This document shows, piece after piece, positions 61,501 to 64,000 of a stretch of DNA of 64,000 nt. Source of the DNA: Anisus vortex (lineage: Eukaryota > Mollusca > Gastropoda > Planorbidae). The notes under the pieces were generated by a model that did no database searches, was not told the DNA's origin, and worked only from the letters and a program-made list of their open reading frames with translations. The position numbers and the translations under genes were made by a program. The DNA lies in assembly GCA_949126835.1 (NCBI GenBank), contig OX421503.1, positions 1,416,501 to 1,480,500 of the forward strand, written 5' to 3'. How positions within the stretch are numbered: the first letter of the stretch is position 1; each line of letters begins with the position of its first letter.

Positions 61501-63005
61501 CTATACAGCTCAGTAACTTTAAGCTCCACTTTAAGAGCTTCATGCAACTTACACAGTAGATAACACACATCTAACAGTTTAAACTGTTTCATAGCTTCAA
61601 CACTAGATATGTGTTGTCTCTATGATTGGACTTGAAGTAAAAAAAAAAAAAACAACCGTTTGTTTCAGCAGCCTGTGTTGATCCACAGGCTAGTGAAGCA
61701 GAGTTTATCAAGGTATGGTGTAGCCAGCACAATGCCCAGCTGCTTTTACTTCCACCCAGCTAATGCAACATATCACAGCTGGCTGTTGCAAGATCACCAT
61801 ATGTTATTGTGAATGTATTATATATGTAATCAAGACAAAAGGTATTCAGTATTATATAGGGTATGAAAATTTATTCCCAGAATTGGGAGTACCCAGAAAA
61901 GGAGTATATGTCCATACAAAGTACAAAGTCTACAGGACGCAGCAGTGGTCTAGATCCCTCAGACCACAACACGTACCACACAAGCCATGAAACGCAATGC
62001 CAGGGAGAACAACCTACCTAGATCCCTTTTACTCCTAAAGTCAGACAGCAGCTCACTAATCTCATTCTGTATGGACTGTCTGGCAGCTTGGAACATGGTC
62101 TTGAGGGAAGTCTCATTGTCTGCCTTGGTAGCGCTGATGGTCAATATGGTATCCATCTGGCTGATCAGGCTGTCCTCCACATTTAAAGACAGTGGCTGTT
62201 GATTTTAGAAGAAAAATAACAAACAAATATTATTCCATTTAGTTCAAGCGAAAGTCTGAAAAAAAAACATCTTTTGTTCTACTATAAGGAAGGAGAGCCA
62301 TGGATGACCTGATGGACAGAGTTGATAAAACAAGTTTTAATTTCAAATTCTAGGAATTGAGTTGCAATGTCATTTAAACTCTCATTCTTCTTCCCAAGTG
62401 GCATTCTGGCAGGATAATGGGTTGGCCTAAACTAGTAAAGAAAAGCAATAACTTAGCATCACTTCTAAAACACTTATGAAAATGCAAATCTAGACTCGAC
62501 TAACTGGGAAACCCTGCAATGCAATCATCTTCTGTATAGAAGGAGTGTTTTAACACTAGTCAGGGTTATTACTCAGGTTCTGCGTTCGAATCCTAGTGAA
62601 GGCTAGGAATTTTTCCCTGGACTCATGGGTGTCCCTGAGTCTACCCAGCTCTGATTGGTACCTGACATTAGTTGGGAAAAAAGTAAAGGCCACTGGTCAT
62701 TATGCTGGCCACAGAATCCCCTGGTATGCACTGGCCACTGAAGCTGGTGAACGCTGCATCACTGGCCCTATGATCAATTTGTTCCGATGGGATACTTTTA
62801 TTTCATTTTTTATTACCCAGCCCATTAAAGCCCTGCATATAAAAAAAAAAAGAATATGAGCTGTTTGAGACAATGAAAAAAACAACAACCATCAACTTAC
62901 AGCATTCTGGGCAACAAAAGTGGAATAAATCTCATAGGCGTACTTTCTCAGGTCTTTAGTGTTTGCATTACAGCGACTGTACTGCTCAGATATTATATGG
63001 AATAG
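16406..63005 (-). CDS. ARHGEF11/12: RGS-like/C1/DH/PH Rho guanine-nucleotide exchange factor (ARHGEF11/12, RhoGEF2 family), partial at 5' end
   Basis: Twenty-seven exons, transcribed right to left: 62901-63005, 62018-62195, 61343-61448, 60590-60767, 57496-57604, 56710-56832, 55703-55792, 52234-52360, 50358-50409, 50152-50180, 48710-48784, 47729-47880, 46628-46774, 45694-45773, 45288-45413, 45055-45172, 43102-43280, 41479-41612, 40144-40256, 39568-39655, 32067-32201, 30539-30750, 22566-22654, 22013-22217, 18733-18923, 18404-18539, 16406-16986. They total 3858 nt and 1285 residues plus stop, with every phase matching. Domains in the partial protein: RGS-like 1-185, C1 194-243, DH about 431-640, PH about 659-785, then an acidic and coiled-coil-prone tail. 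Known for the family: the RGS-like domain binds active G-alpha-12/13, DH-PH exchanges GDP on RhoA, and a PDZ domain precedes the RGS domain. No PDZ exon is seen; it should lie beyond 64000. The gene exceeds 46 kb, mostly repeat-filled introns. Confidence 0.95.
17309..17575 (+). mobile_element. tRNA-derived SINE
   Basis: Forward copy with B box GGGTTCGAATCC near 17366 and tail GGTCAATTGGGTCAGACAGG. It lies in the intron between RhoGEF exons 27 and 26. Confidence 0.82.
18404..18539 (-). CDS. ARHGEF11/12: RhoGEF exon 26 (coiled-coil tail)
   Basis: Residues 1048-1092: SAMNSGSEERHRLRNELQLA, QQKLDALKQLQRTISEASTP, TRSSP. Leucines spaced in heptads (RLRNELQLAQQKLDALKQL) suggest a coiled coil. The right edge uses acceptor cccaaaag to stay in frame. 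Confidence 0.85.
18733..18923 (-). CDS. ARHGEF11/12: RhoGEF exon 25 (Ser/Gln-rich tail)
   Basis: Residues 984-1047: SMISQGESSASEGESSSSGG, VSSQQQTILPPPLIVQQQSL, SVPVPMEQLKEMAAEMNTIL, AQLM. A low-complexity Ser and Gln segment leads into a short amphipathic helix. Acceptor tttttcag, donor gtcagt, leaving phase 0. Confidence 0.88.
19669..20247. repeat. 46-bp minisatellite, about 12 copies
   Basis: Unit ACAATAGTCTGTGAATCTAA + CCAGATCTAAACTGATTGTG + TTGGGT, with GTTAGG and GTTAAG variants at the unit end. In the intron between exons 25 and 24. Confidence 0.94.
20449..20602 (-). mobile_element. tRNA-derived SINE, truncated
   Basis: CCCAGCCACCTTTACTTGGT to GCTCGGCTACTGTGCCCCC; the 3' body beyond the middle is missing. 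Confidence 0.7.
22013..22217 (-). CDS. ARHGEF11/12: RhoGEF exon 24 (poly-Glu tail segment)
   Basis: Residues 916-983: NQSEPLSRERCAEEEEEEEE, YRKEDWLRLFRKGFDITRRF, LQHLVPTGPNQSGQQMDEES, PSSPSRPL. The run of eight glutamates is followed by an aromatic/basic helix. Donor gtacgt is on the left; the frame continues open into the intron for a few codons. Confidence 0.87.
22566..22654 (-). CDS. ARHGEF11/12: RhoGEF exon 23 (helical tail)
   Basis: Residues 886-915: DLLENARKIEFYVQEREQIL then KSILTPSQNQ. Charged and helical, with a clean acceptor (ttgacag) and donor gttggt. It follows an 8-kb intron holding the 30- and 60-bp arrays. Confidence 0.87.
23945..23987. mobile_element. hAT-like terminal fragment
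   Basis: The sequence ends GTAGGTTGCCAACCCCTG, whose reverse complement starts CAGGGGTTGGCAACCTAC, a typical hAT-type terminus. A related end is at 42470-42516. The opposite TIR was not found. Confidence 0.45.
23990..24188 (-). mobile_element. tRNA-derived SINE, truncated
   Basis: ATGGGATCTGTGGCCAGCAC through CCTTGGCTACAGTGTGCC; it directly follows the hAT-like end. Confidence 0.72.
24190..27940. other. RhoGEF intron, mostly unique AT-rich DNA
   Basis: Between exons 23 and 22. It contains a C run near 24922-24943, a CA tract near 26655 and a small LINE-tail fragment at 26084-26125. No exon was recognised. Confidence 0.5.
26084..26125 (-). mobile_element. LINE 3'-end fragment (weak)
   Basis: CAGACGTTCCTCC and GAAGATTATTACGTCC resemble the reverse LINE tail seen at 30023 and 39888. 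Confidence 0.4.
27960..28540. repeat. Degenerate 30-bp AT-rich tandem array
   Basis: Units like AATCTAATAATTTTATTTGA + TATTTCATCT, diverging progressively toward the left. It adjoins the 60-bp array. Confidence 0.88.
28545..29885 (-). repeat. 60-bp tandem array, 22 copies, open on the - strand
   Basis: Perfectly regular 60-bp units; on the - strand each encodes the 20-residue unit QWNICNLLDRASSRLEQNLN. The enclosing ORF runs 28517-29911 (464 codons). Variants are R/I, L/V and N/K or N/T changes plus a few synonymous ones. Because 60 is a multiple of three, an open frame is expected by construction. It lies in the intron between exons 23 and 22 on the same strand as the RhoGEF. Confidence 0.95.
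30023..30090 (-). mobile_element. LINE 3'-end fragment
   Basis: ATCTTATCTTATATTTTACA followed by GACGCTCCTACTATAAAGAA and GATTATTGCGTCC; reverse of the tail at 31150-31195. Confidence 0.6.
30539..30750 (-). CDS. ARHGEF11/12: RhoGEF exon 22 (acidic tail segment)
   Basis: Residues 815-885: KDADGNSPVQEISAETEEDN, GEDMIDGRLESLEDSHRDEL, VSQDELIQPDELHVTNPVTS, VPVPVRSDSLT. Strongly acidic and GC-rich. The LIQPDELHV block resembles the L-I-x-P-x-x-V-H-V element after the PH domain in vertebrate relatives. Donor gtaagg. Confidence 0.9.
31012..31196 (+). mobile_element. LINE 3' end with reverse-transcriptase ORF C-terminus
   Basis: One frame reads YSFFPSGIWAWNGMPEQTRK then TSNLTSFKTLIKMQD and a stop, the typical C-terminus of non-LTR reverse-transcriptase ORFs (SFFP..I..WN.LP). 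A 3' UTR with ATAATCTTCTTTATAGAAGG and an AAGATAAGAT tail follows. Confidence 0.75.
31255..31500 (-). pseudogene. Probable LINE reverse-transcriptase fragment
   Basis: On the - strand a frame reads HLEQKSRMACLLFYEKLINQ, resembling the LEERR...LLYKIIN segment upstream of the LINE C-terminus. It is opposite in orientation to the neighbouring 31012-31196 fragment. Confidence 0.4.
31500..32066. other. Unassigned intron sequence
   Basis: Between exons 22 and 21. A moderately GC-richer stretch with short broken frames; nothing was recognised with confidence. Confidence 0.4.
32067..32201 (-). CDS. ARHGEF11/12: RhoGEF exon 21 (PH C-terminal helix and start of tail)
   Basis: Residues 770-814: QWCKLINEKAEELKKSGNFP, GIRPYSALPQNQMENVSLER, TSSTA. 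The invariant tryptophan of the PH C-terminal helix is present (W771). Donor gtgagt; two bases are carried over. Confidence 0.93.
32500..32785. repeat. Partial copy of the 1.85-kb repeat (end segment)
   Basis: Matches 34330-34637 and 36160-36430: TGTGACGAAAAACTATAAAA, then AAGAATATTTGTAGCAAATT and GATTATGCGGTATGTACA. Confidence 0.85.
33290..33713. repeat. 19-bp VNTR inside unit 1
   Basis: AACATTGCCCGGTAATTTA repeated about 21 times, with TATTATA and TTTAAA variants. Confidence 0.93.
34563..34610. repeat. CCAG then CATA microsatellite
   Basis: CAGC-CAGC repeats followed by ACATACATACATA; the second copy of the unit (36390-36412) has a shorter version. Confidence 0.9.
34638..36430. repeat. 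1.85-kb tandem repeat, unit 2
   Basis: Near-identical to unit 1 from GCCGGTATGTGCCCGGTCCT onward. Differences are small indels (for example GCCTAC near 34912) and VNTR length. It ends in a long TA microsatellite (36427-36475). Confidence 0.9.
35150..35526. repeat. 19-bp VNTR inside unit 2
   Basis: Same AACATTGCCCGGTAATTTA unit as in unit 1 but a different copy number and variant order, so the two arrays have changed since the duplication. Confidence 0.93.
36986..38222 (+). pseudogene. Decayed piggyBac-like (PGBD) transposase
   Basis: An acidic N-terminal stretch (DSGHSEDENDTLQTDLNASS) ends at a donor-like gtaagt (37082). It can splice to an acceptor tattacag at 37515 (PMDNADTMPEQPDPFLP). 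Next, FLKLYFTLDLVTKVCEFT resembles the N-terminal LFFT-ELLE-IV helix. VDTSDQLISKYNFYGKAL and, in a shifted frame, WNTILFHLLDIASVNSYILL match the conserved GVD-SDQL / RW-KLFFHLLDIAVVNAYI block. A C-terminal RRKSVKCKVC hints at the terminal zinc-binding region. Stops, frameshifts and a deletion removing most of the DDE core make it inactive. Confidence 0.7.
38497..39175. repeat. Diverged tandem duplication, period about 377 bp
   Basis: 38497-38800 and 38872-39175 share TTTCTGTACATATTTACTTC / TTTCTGTATATATTTACTTC, ATCTTGTGTAAAATTGATTT and CAAAATGAGACCAAATACTT in the same order. Confidence 0.75.
39568..39655 (-). CDS. ARHGEF11/12: RhoGEF exon 20 (PH domain, late strands)
   Basis: Residues 741-769: DKKSFFVVNISEIRAQMYEF then TAATSEMRV. 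It matches the K-FFV-S...QMYEL-A-T strands before the PH C-terminal helix. Donor gtaagt. A 7.4-kb intron full of mobile DNA follows. Confidence 0.93.
39888..40022 (-). mobile_element. LINE 3' end, reverse orientation
   Basis: ATCTTATCTTATACATAATT then ACAGACGCTCC and GATTATTGCGTCC, followed by reverse of the ORF end (TGTTTTAAATGAAGTTAAGT). It lies in the intron between exons 20 and 19. Confidence 0.65.
40144..40256 (-). CDS. ARHGEF11/12: RhoGEF exon 19 (PH domain, middle)
   Basis: Residues 703-740: KYILKCQNTNVQAARDDQRY, THSPVLRLQNLLARSLAT. The H-SPV-RL segment aligns with the family's FSPVIKL strand. Donor gtcagc. Confidence 0.92.
40815..40900. repeat. 45-bp tandem duplication, each with a small hairpin
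   Basis: Two copies of CATTAAGACTTGTCAATACA + ACATGTAGTTGACAATATTA; TTGTCAA and TTGACAA are complementary and flank a short loop. Confidence 0.8.
41007..41125 (+). mobile_element. tRNA-derived SINE, 3' truncated
   Basis: ACATGGTGGCAGAGTGCCAG and B-box-like GGGTTGGAATCC, then GTCCCTGAGTCTACCCAG; preceded by a G run of about 20. Confidence 0.72.
41479..41612 (-). CDS. ARHGEF11/12: RhoGEF exon 18 (PH domain, first strands)
   Basis: Residues 659-702: NLDLTTHKLIFDGPLTWKLR, SHRTVDLHVLLFDDKLVLLQ, KQDE. It matches the N-terminal PH strands of LARG/PDZ-RhoGEF (GPL-WK, DLH-LLF-D-LVLLQKQ). Donor gtgagt. Confidence 0.95.
41790..42053 (-). mobile_element. tRNA-derived SINE, near full length
   Basis: AAGTATCCCGTCGGACCAAA start and TACCGCTCGGCTACCGTTCC end. 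In the intron between exons 18 and 17. Confidence 0.87.
42470..42516. mobile_element. hAT-like terminal fragment
   Basis: GTGCCATTGAAAATCGCACT then CGTAGGTTGCCAACACGTG; similar to 23945-23987. Confidence 0.4.
42633..42715. mobile_element. 83-bp palindromic mini-element
   Basis: The ends CTTAACCCTTAAAGTCCCG and CGGGAAGGGTTAAG are inverted (CTTAACCCTT/AAGGGTTAAG, then CCCG/CGGG). No TSD is clear. Confidence 0.55.
42893..43066 (+). mobile_element. LINE 3' end
   Basis: TACTCTTTCTTCCCGGGTGG (YSFFPGW-type C-terminus) through AATAATCTTATTTATAGAAG and GAGTCTGTAATATAGAAGAT. It ends 36 bp before RhoGEF exon 17's donor side. Confidence 0.7.
43102..43280 (-). CDS. ARHGEF11/12: RhoGEF exon 17 (last DH helix, DH-PH linker)
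   Basis: Residues 599-658: SSSDEHKRLERALERCKHIL, GYVNMAVKECENYHKLKDIQ, KKLDRRSIDTSSDPNLADVK. This is the long final DH helix and the hinge to PH. An 18-bp tandem array starts about 22 bp beyond its acceptor. Confidence 0.95.
43303..44311. repeat. 18-bp minisatellite, about 56 copies
   Basis: Unit ATCATGGTTGAACAATAC with TGCATC, TCACGG and TCGTGATT variants. Because 18 is a multiple of three, two frames on each strand stay open for hundreds of codons; these are not genes. It begins about 22 bp from the exon 17 acceptor. Confidence 0.97.
44330..45054. other. Intron sequence, including a GC-richer unexplained block
   Basis: 44390-44880 is richer in GC than its neighbours, with no recognised exon or repeat family. 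It could be a decayed mobile element. Confidence 0.4.
45055..45172 (-). CDS. ARHGEF11/12: RhoGEF exon 16 (DH conserved region 3)
   Basis: Residues 560-598: EAENNPLCRRLQLKDLVPSQ then MQRLTKYPLLIDNLLKYTQ. The QRLTKYPLLI block is the most conserved DH motif and carries residues required for exchange on RhoA. Donor gtaagc. Confidence 0.96.
45288..45413 (-). CDS. ARHGEF11/12: RhoGEF exon 15 (DH domain)
   Basis: Residues 518-559: FDGQAGEWFRKICAEYCRNQ, AFALDFLKKQTRKEPKLQQF, LS. Matches DH conserved region 2, with the YCRNQ-FAL motif of this family. Phase 0 to 0; donor gtaagc. Confidence 0.95.
45488..45610. repeat. About 65-bp tandem duplication
   Basis: AAGACCTATCTATCTATTCA...AGAATTTTGTCAAACCTCC, repeated with small changes. 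Confidence 0.75.
45694..45773 (-). CDS. ARHGEF11/12: RhoGEF exon 14 (DH domain)
   Basis: Residues 491-517: ASLNADMKERVKTNPVVKDV then GDLLLKR. The acceptor chosen (atcatcgacag) is the one that keeps the frame; an upstream cttcag (45797 region) would shift it. Donor gtgagt. Confidence 0.9.
46020..46275 (-). mobile_element. tRNA-derived SINE, near full length
   Basis: AAAGTATCCCGTCAGACCAA to CCAGCCGAATGTGCCCCCG. Confidence 0.85.
46401..46517 (-). mobile_element. tRNA-derived SINE, partial
   Basis: CTGGCTTATAGGGCTGGTGT through GTGTCCAGCACGATGCCCAG; only the body part remains. Confidence 0.6.
46628..46774 (-). CDS. ARHGEF11/12: RhoGEF exon 13 (DH conserved region 1)
   Basis: Residues 442-490: ELFYTERTHLRNLKILDHLF, NRPMLTNETAMTDLARALFP, SMDELITCH. 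The E-L-x-x-T-E-R-x-H-x-R-x-L-K-x-L pattern is the first helix of a DH domain, which contacts the Rho GTPase switch regions. Confidence 0.95.
46799..47212. repeat. 46-bp minisatellite, nine copies
   Basis: ATTATAGACTAAATCAAATA + ATGGAATTTGTCAATCGGAA + CATAGT. It starts 25 bp beyond the exon 13 acceptor. Confidence 0.94.
47325..47722. repeat. Degenerate array with CAATCAATGCACAGATCTAT
   Basis: About nine imperfect units of 35-45 bp, running to the exon 12 donor (47728). With the 46-bp array it makes up nearly the whole intron. Confidence 0.82.
47729..47880 (-). CDS. ARHGEF11/12: RhoGEF exon 12 (acidic lead-in and start of DH)
   Basis: Residues 391-441. After SIESPSNNTDTIQDSDLDVD comes TELPSLKSVIGEELWRKLKP and KDKKRQEVIN. 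The DVDTELP and KRQEVIN blocks match LARG/PDZ-RhoGEF immediately before DH conserved region 1. Donor gtttgt. Confidence 0.93.
48215..48405. repeat. About 65-bp tandem triplication
   Basis: AAATTTTCTCCTGTATATGT + GTAATATCCTAATGTCTGGT + AGTCCAGGATGT, three copies, the last diverged. Confidence 0.88.
48710..48784 (-). CDS. ARHGEF11/12: RhoGEF exon 11 (linker before DH)
   Basis: Residues 366-390: SDVDINSEVFKALHQSGSSS then ASSSN. Acceptor ctattccag, donor gtgaat. Phase 2 to phase 2, therefore skippable in frame. Confidence 0.85.
48888..49123 (-). mobile_element. tRNA-derived SINE
   Basis: AAGTACTCTTCAGACCAAAT to TGCCACTCAGGCACCATG, B box reverse GATTCGAACCC near 49062. Confidence 0.82.
49424..49505. 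mobile_element. 82-bp palindromic mini-element
   Basis: TTTAACTCTTTCCATACGT and its near-perfect inverse ACGTATAGAAAGAGTTAAA form the ends (18 of 19 match). A central TAACGTTA palindrome is present. Confidence 0.6.
49937..50103 (-). mobile_element. Second SINE-like element with tRNA-like end
   Basis: AATTTATATAGCGCTTCTAT at one end; the reverse strand of the other end reads TGGCCTAGCGGTTAGCTC, an A-box-like tRNA segment. It is distinct from the main SINE family. Confidence 0.55.
50152..50180 (-). CDS. ARHGEF11/12: RhoGEF exon 10, 29-nt microexon
   Basis: Residues 357-365, QKGDGRRTK plus two bases. The acceptor is ttacattacag and the donor gtaatt. Without it the flanking exons (phase 0 out, phase 2 in) would not join in frame, so it is needed. 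Confidence 0.75.
50358..50409 (-). CDS. ARHGEF11/12: RhoGEF exon 9 (short serine linker)
   Basis: Residues 339-356: RKGGTDLSRSGSLNNKSE, 52 nt, leaving phase 0. Consensus acceptor tttttccag and donor gtaagt. The S-R-S-G-S pattern suggests a phosphorylatable linker; this is inference. Confidence 0.82.
50410..52233. other. RhoGEF intron 8/9, no gene recognised
   Basis: AT-rich; the segment 50890-51360 contains CAGGAGTGTTCCAGAAG-like degenerate sequence typical of old repeats. No exon was seen. Confidence 0.45.
52234..52360 (-). CDS. ARHGEF11/12: RhoGEF exon 8 (GC-rich linker)
   Basis: Residues 297-338: GLPKGHSVGSIVRRYEL then a Gly/Pro-rich stretch SPTGPGPGGVAALVPGSK and LEPENE. It is notably GC-rich beside its introns. 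Acceptor cttatag, donor gttagt. Confidence 0.85.
52361..53711. other. RhoGEF intron 7/8, left part
   Basis: Includes short AGTCCAAGGGGAGGTA duplicates near 52440, a G-rich stretch (52680-52730) and a C run near 53036. No coding was recognised. Confidence 0.45.
53712..53983 (-). mobile_element. tRNA-derived SINE, near full length
   Basis: AAGTATCCTTCGGACCAAAT through CCGCCGTTCAGCCACCGTTC. Confidence 0.87.
54314..54699. mobile_element. 386-bp TIR element (MITE)
   Basis: The left end TACGGTAAAATATAGAGTAT + AAGCCGCA is the near-inverse of the right end (rc TACCGTAAAATGCGAGTATA + AGCCGCA), about 24 of 28 matching. No ORF; TSD not clear. Confidence 0.75.
55703..55792 (-). CDS. ARHGEF11/12: RhoGEF exon 7 (linker)
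   Basis: Residues 267-296, reading GQPSTEQQRPLSEISQLAYT then HPYPKDSEDL. Phase 1 to phase 1, so skipping it would keep the frame. Donor gtaagt. No domain is recognised. Confidence 0.85.
   Translation of the reverse strand, partial: ASHQQNNKGHCLRFPSWLTLTPTLKTLKI
55888..56146 (-). mobile_element. tRNA-derived SINE
   Basis: AAATACCCTTCGGACTAAAC to GCTGCCACTCAGCCACTGG. Confidence 0.82.
56271..56472. mobile_element. 202-bp hAT-type MITE with 8-bp TSD
   Basis: Ends CAGGGGTGAAGCCA and TGGCTTCGCCCCTG are inverted (13 of 14). TATATAAC is repeated exactly at 56263-56270 and 56473-56480. The interior has long G and C runs. Confidence 0.9.
56710..56832 (-). CDS. ARHGEF11/12: RhoGEF exon 6 (C1 domain, second half)
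   Basis: Residues 226-266: TCKMPLHKQCVENITEPC completes the C1 domain with C227, H232, C235 and C243 (C-x4-H-x2-C-x7-C). A basic and proline-rich linker follows (KKRPVSKPFPVPKKPIGLT). Donor gtgaag. Confidence 0.94.
57053..57172 (-). mobile_element. tRNA-derived SINE, partial
   Basis: AGTCAGACTAAACTGATCCA through TACCCCAACTAAAGTTA. Confidence 0.65.
57280..57425 (+). mobile_element. LINE 3' end
   Basis: CTTTTTCTTTCTGAGTGGCA, GGCATGGAATGGGTCGCCTG and AAAACATTAATCATATTGCA match the LINE C-terminus at 31012; a second tail piece with AATAATCTTCTGTATAGAAG lies near 57768. Confidence 0.62.
57496..57604 (-). CDS. ARHGEF11/12: RhoGEF exon 5 (C1 domain, first half)
   Basis: Residues 190-225: DVKGHQFTLQHFCVTTNCNI then CGGLVWGVGYQGYQCL. 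It supplies zinc ligands H194, C207, C210 and C224 of a C1 domain with the exact H-x12-C-x2-C-x13-C spacing. A poly-T tract precedes the acceptor. Confidence 0.94.
57955..60585. repeat. About 107-bp minisatellite interrupted by a transposon
   Basis: Unit GAAAATGAAAGGCACAGCCA + GGGATGTGGCCAGAGGTAGG + GAGGTTTAATATTGGGTGTG + GCATATTATGTGACAAACAG + ACCGACAACGGCATTGACAA + CAATGTA. About a dozen copies, four before and eight after the insertion at 58433-59642. The array runs right up to the exon 4 donor, where the last units have a different GTTATGATGATATGTGACAA version. Confidence 0.93.
58433..59642. mobile_element. 1,210-bp TIR transposon inserted in the minisatellite
   Basis: Perfect 14-bp TIRs CAGACATGCCTACC / GGTAGGCATGTCTG. 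AGGGAG is present at 58427-58432 and 59643-59648, while uninterrupted units have it once, so it is a 6-bp TSD. The interior is AT-rich with no long ORF: a non-autonomous element. The subterminal CCGTTCCGGATTTTCCGGAA is palindromic. Confidence 0.92.
60590..60767 (-). CDS. ARHGEF11/12: RhoGEF exon 4 (RGS-like C-terminal helices, basic linker)
   Basis: Residues 130-189: IDENIRLEKDQAIVWAYATF, LRLWVSPKSQ, then MMKEKRGLRIPGRSSKAK in phase 0. The donor gtttgt is non-consensus at +3 to +5 and abuts the 107-bp tandem array that fills the next intron. Confidence 0.9.
61343..61448 (-). CDS. ARHGEF11/12: RhoGEF exon 3 (end of RGS-like region)
   Basis: Residues 95-129, reading GMLNFYGAGTLQDNMDRNQE then IKAAEDTLIPVLNSLG. 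The acceptor is ccaaacag and the donor gtaagg; two bases are carried over. Confidence 0.88.
61668..61775 (-). mobile_element. tRNA-derived SINE, partial
   Basis: GTTGATCCACAGGCTAGTGA to CCAGCTAATGCAACATATCA. Confidence 0.55.
62018..62195 (-). CDS. ARHGEF11/12: RhoGEF exon 2 (RGS-like domain)
   Basis: Residues 36-94. It starts PLSLNVEDSLISQMDTIL and continues through MFQAARQSIQNEISELLSDF to RSKRDLG. It forms the C-terminal helices of the RGS-like domain. Donor gtaggt; one base is carried to the next exon. Confidence 0.9.
62385..62548 (+). mobile_element. LINE 3' end, diverged
   Basis: ATTCTTCTTCCCAAGTGGCA through CAATCATCTTCTGTATAGAA and GGAGTG. Confidence 0.6.
62578..62812 (+). mobile_element. 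tRNA-derived SINE
   Basis: B box TGCGTTCGAATCC, GTCCCTGAGTCTACCCAGCT and the end GATCAATTTGTTCCGATGGG. Inserted between exons 1 and 2, right after the LINE fragment. Confidence 0.82.
62901..63005 (-). CDS. ARHGEF11/12: RhoGEF exon 1 in window (RGS-like domain)
   Basis: Residues 1-35, phase 0 to 0. It reads LFHIISEQYSRCNANTKDLR then KYAYEIYSTFVAQNA. The DLRKYAYEIYSTF segment matches the conserved DMRKWAYEIHSTF of PDZ-RhoGEF/LARG RGS-like domains. Donor gtaagt is on the left, acceptor on the right. Confidence 0.93.
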
Positions 63006-63007
63006 CT

Positions 63008-63711
63008 GAGGGAAAACCACAAACAAAACATTTTCAAATCAATGAGTTTAAGAATAATATTGTGGTACGGGATTGAAAAATCAGTTTTACCGACATCTGA
63101 TGGAAAAAAAAAAAATTCAAAATAATGTGGAAAAAAAGGAGTCCTAGGCCATTTCTGAGATTATTATTGTTTTGTAATGTTGAATTCATTAACTTATAGC
63201 TGTAAATTTTTTAAACTAAAATTATTTTTTTAGAAATTACTTAAAAATTAGTTTTTATGCATATTTTGTATAAAATCAAGCAAAATTTCAAAAGATACAA
63301 TTACTTAAAAGTCAACTCAATATTATTCAAAACATTTAAAACATGAACAGCTTGTTAATTGACTTATAATGTGCATTTGTTCAATTTCACGATGATTTAT
63401 TAATATTTGTTCATCCTGGAAATAATTAATTCTTTGTTGCAATGCTAAATTGTTAAAAATAGGTACCATTTTCTTTTCAGTTTTATCAAAAATGACTACC
63501 CTTATAATTACTTATGTTATTTTGAATAACTTTTGCACTGATTTAAATTAGTTGATTTTAGAGATTCTTTTGCCAATGTTTAGATAAATGCATTAGCTTT
63601 TATTAAACACCTAAAACTAAATCTTTTTTTCTTTACTTCACTACCATTGTGTGGGGTTGCAAAACGTAGTAAGATTTAAACCAAAAACCCATAAGTTGGT
63701 GGGGAAGTGGG
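63008..63711. other. RhoGEF intron upstream of exon 1 in window
   Basis: AT-rich, no exon recognised. Confidence 0.5.
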
Positions 63712-63958
63712 AGGGGCAATGAGTTCTAGGTCTAGCCGCAGCATGCTGGAATGCCTTTGGGACAACCTCTGGTTCAAATCCTGGCACAAATCCTCCCCCC
63801 CCCCCACTCCCCCACCTCAAGACTGCCCCTTAAGCCTGCCTGGCTTTAACAGGTACCTGATGTGTCAGTGTGGAGAAAAAGGTAAAAATGTGACCAAAGA
63901 AACTTGTGAAGGCTGCTTAAATAGCCCTGTGTACGCTAATGGTCAGGAAAAGTACAGA
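63712..63958 (+). mobile_element. tRNA-derived SINE, strongly diverged
   Basis: B-box-like GGTTCAAATCCTGG near 63771 and body pieces AGGTACCTGATGTGTC and GAAACTTGTGAAGGCTGC. Confidence 0.6.
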
Positions 63959-63997
63959 CAATATATAGATTTAATATGTTTAGTCTGTTATCCTTAC

Positions 63998-64000
63998 ATT
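63998..64000 (-). CDS. ARHGEF11/12: Possible 3' edge of the preceding RhoGEF exon
   Basis: On the - strand a donor gtaagg (63992-63997) follows AAT at 63998-64000. The next exon (62901-63005) begins in phase 0 with LFHII, a point where RGS-like domains of this family have the N/P-x-L-L-F sequence, so an exon ending here is plausible. Only three bases are visible. Confidence 0.3.

Overview
This is a window of AT-rich, repeat-dense animal genomic DNA. Two intron-rich protein genes can be reconstructed by splice sites and family similarity, and nothing in it looks prokaryotic. The gene families (MCRS1 and a PDZ-RhoGEF/LARG-type RhoGEF), a RhoGEF domain order that includes a C1 domain, GT-AG introns, many tRNA-derived SINE copies, LINE 3' ends, MITEs and minisatellites fit a protostome invertebrate. 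My best guess is a gastropod mollusc; that is an inference, not a proof.

Layout. Positions 1-8141 on the + strand hold the last four coding exons of MCRS1 (forkhead-associated domain) and its poly(A) signal. Positions 16406-63005 on the - strand hold 27 consecutive coding exons of a Rho guanine-nucleotide exchange factor of the ARHGEF11/12 (Drosophila RhoGEF2) family. They carry the RGS-like domain, a complete C1 zinc finger, the DH-PH catalytic module and the C-terminal tail to the stop codon; the N-terminal PDZ part should lie beyond 64000. All 27 exons join in phase to 1285 codons plus stop. The two genes converge, with about 8 kb between their last coding bases that may be long 3' UTR or intergenic DNA.

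Most of the window is intron filled with repeats: a 47-bp minisatellite (about 54 copies) in MCRS1, and in the RhoGEF introns arrays of 46, 30, 60, 18, 46 and about 107 bp. There is also a tandem 1.85-kb repeat with an internal 19-bp VNTR, a decayed piggyBac-like transposase, about 20 tRNA-derived SINE copies, several 3' ends of one LINE family, and TIR elements, three of which have identifiable target-site duplications. Several arrays start within 0-25 bp of a splice site.

Functionally the two genes are unrelated. MCRS1 is a nuclear chromatin-complex subunit (NSL and INO80), and the RhoGEF links G-alpha-12/13 signalling to RhoA. Their convergent neighbourhood does not imply a shared pathway. 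Most long open frames here are shadows of repeat arrays whose period is a multiple of three.
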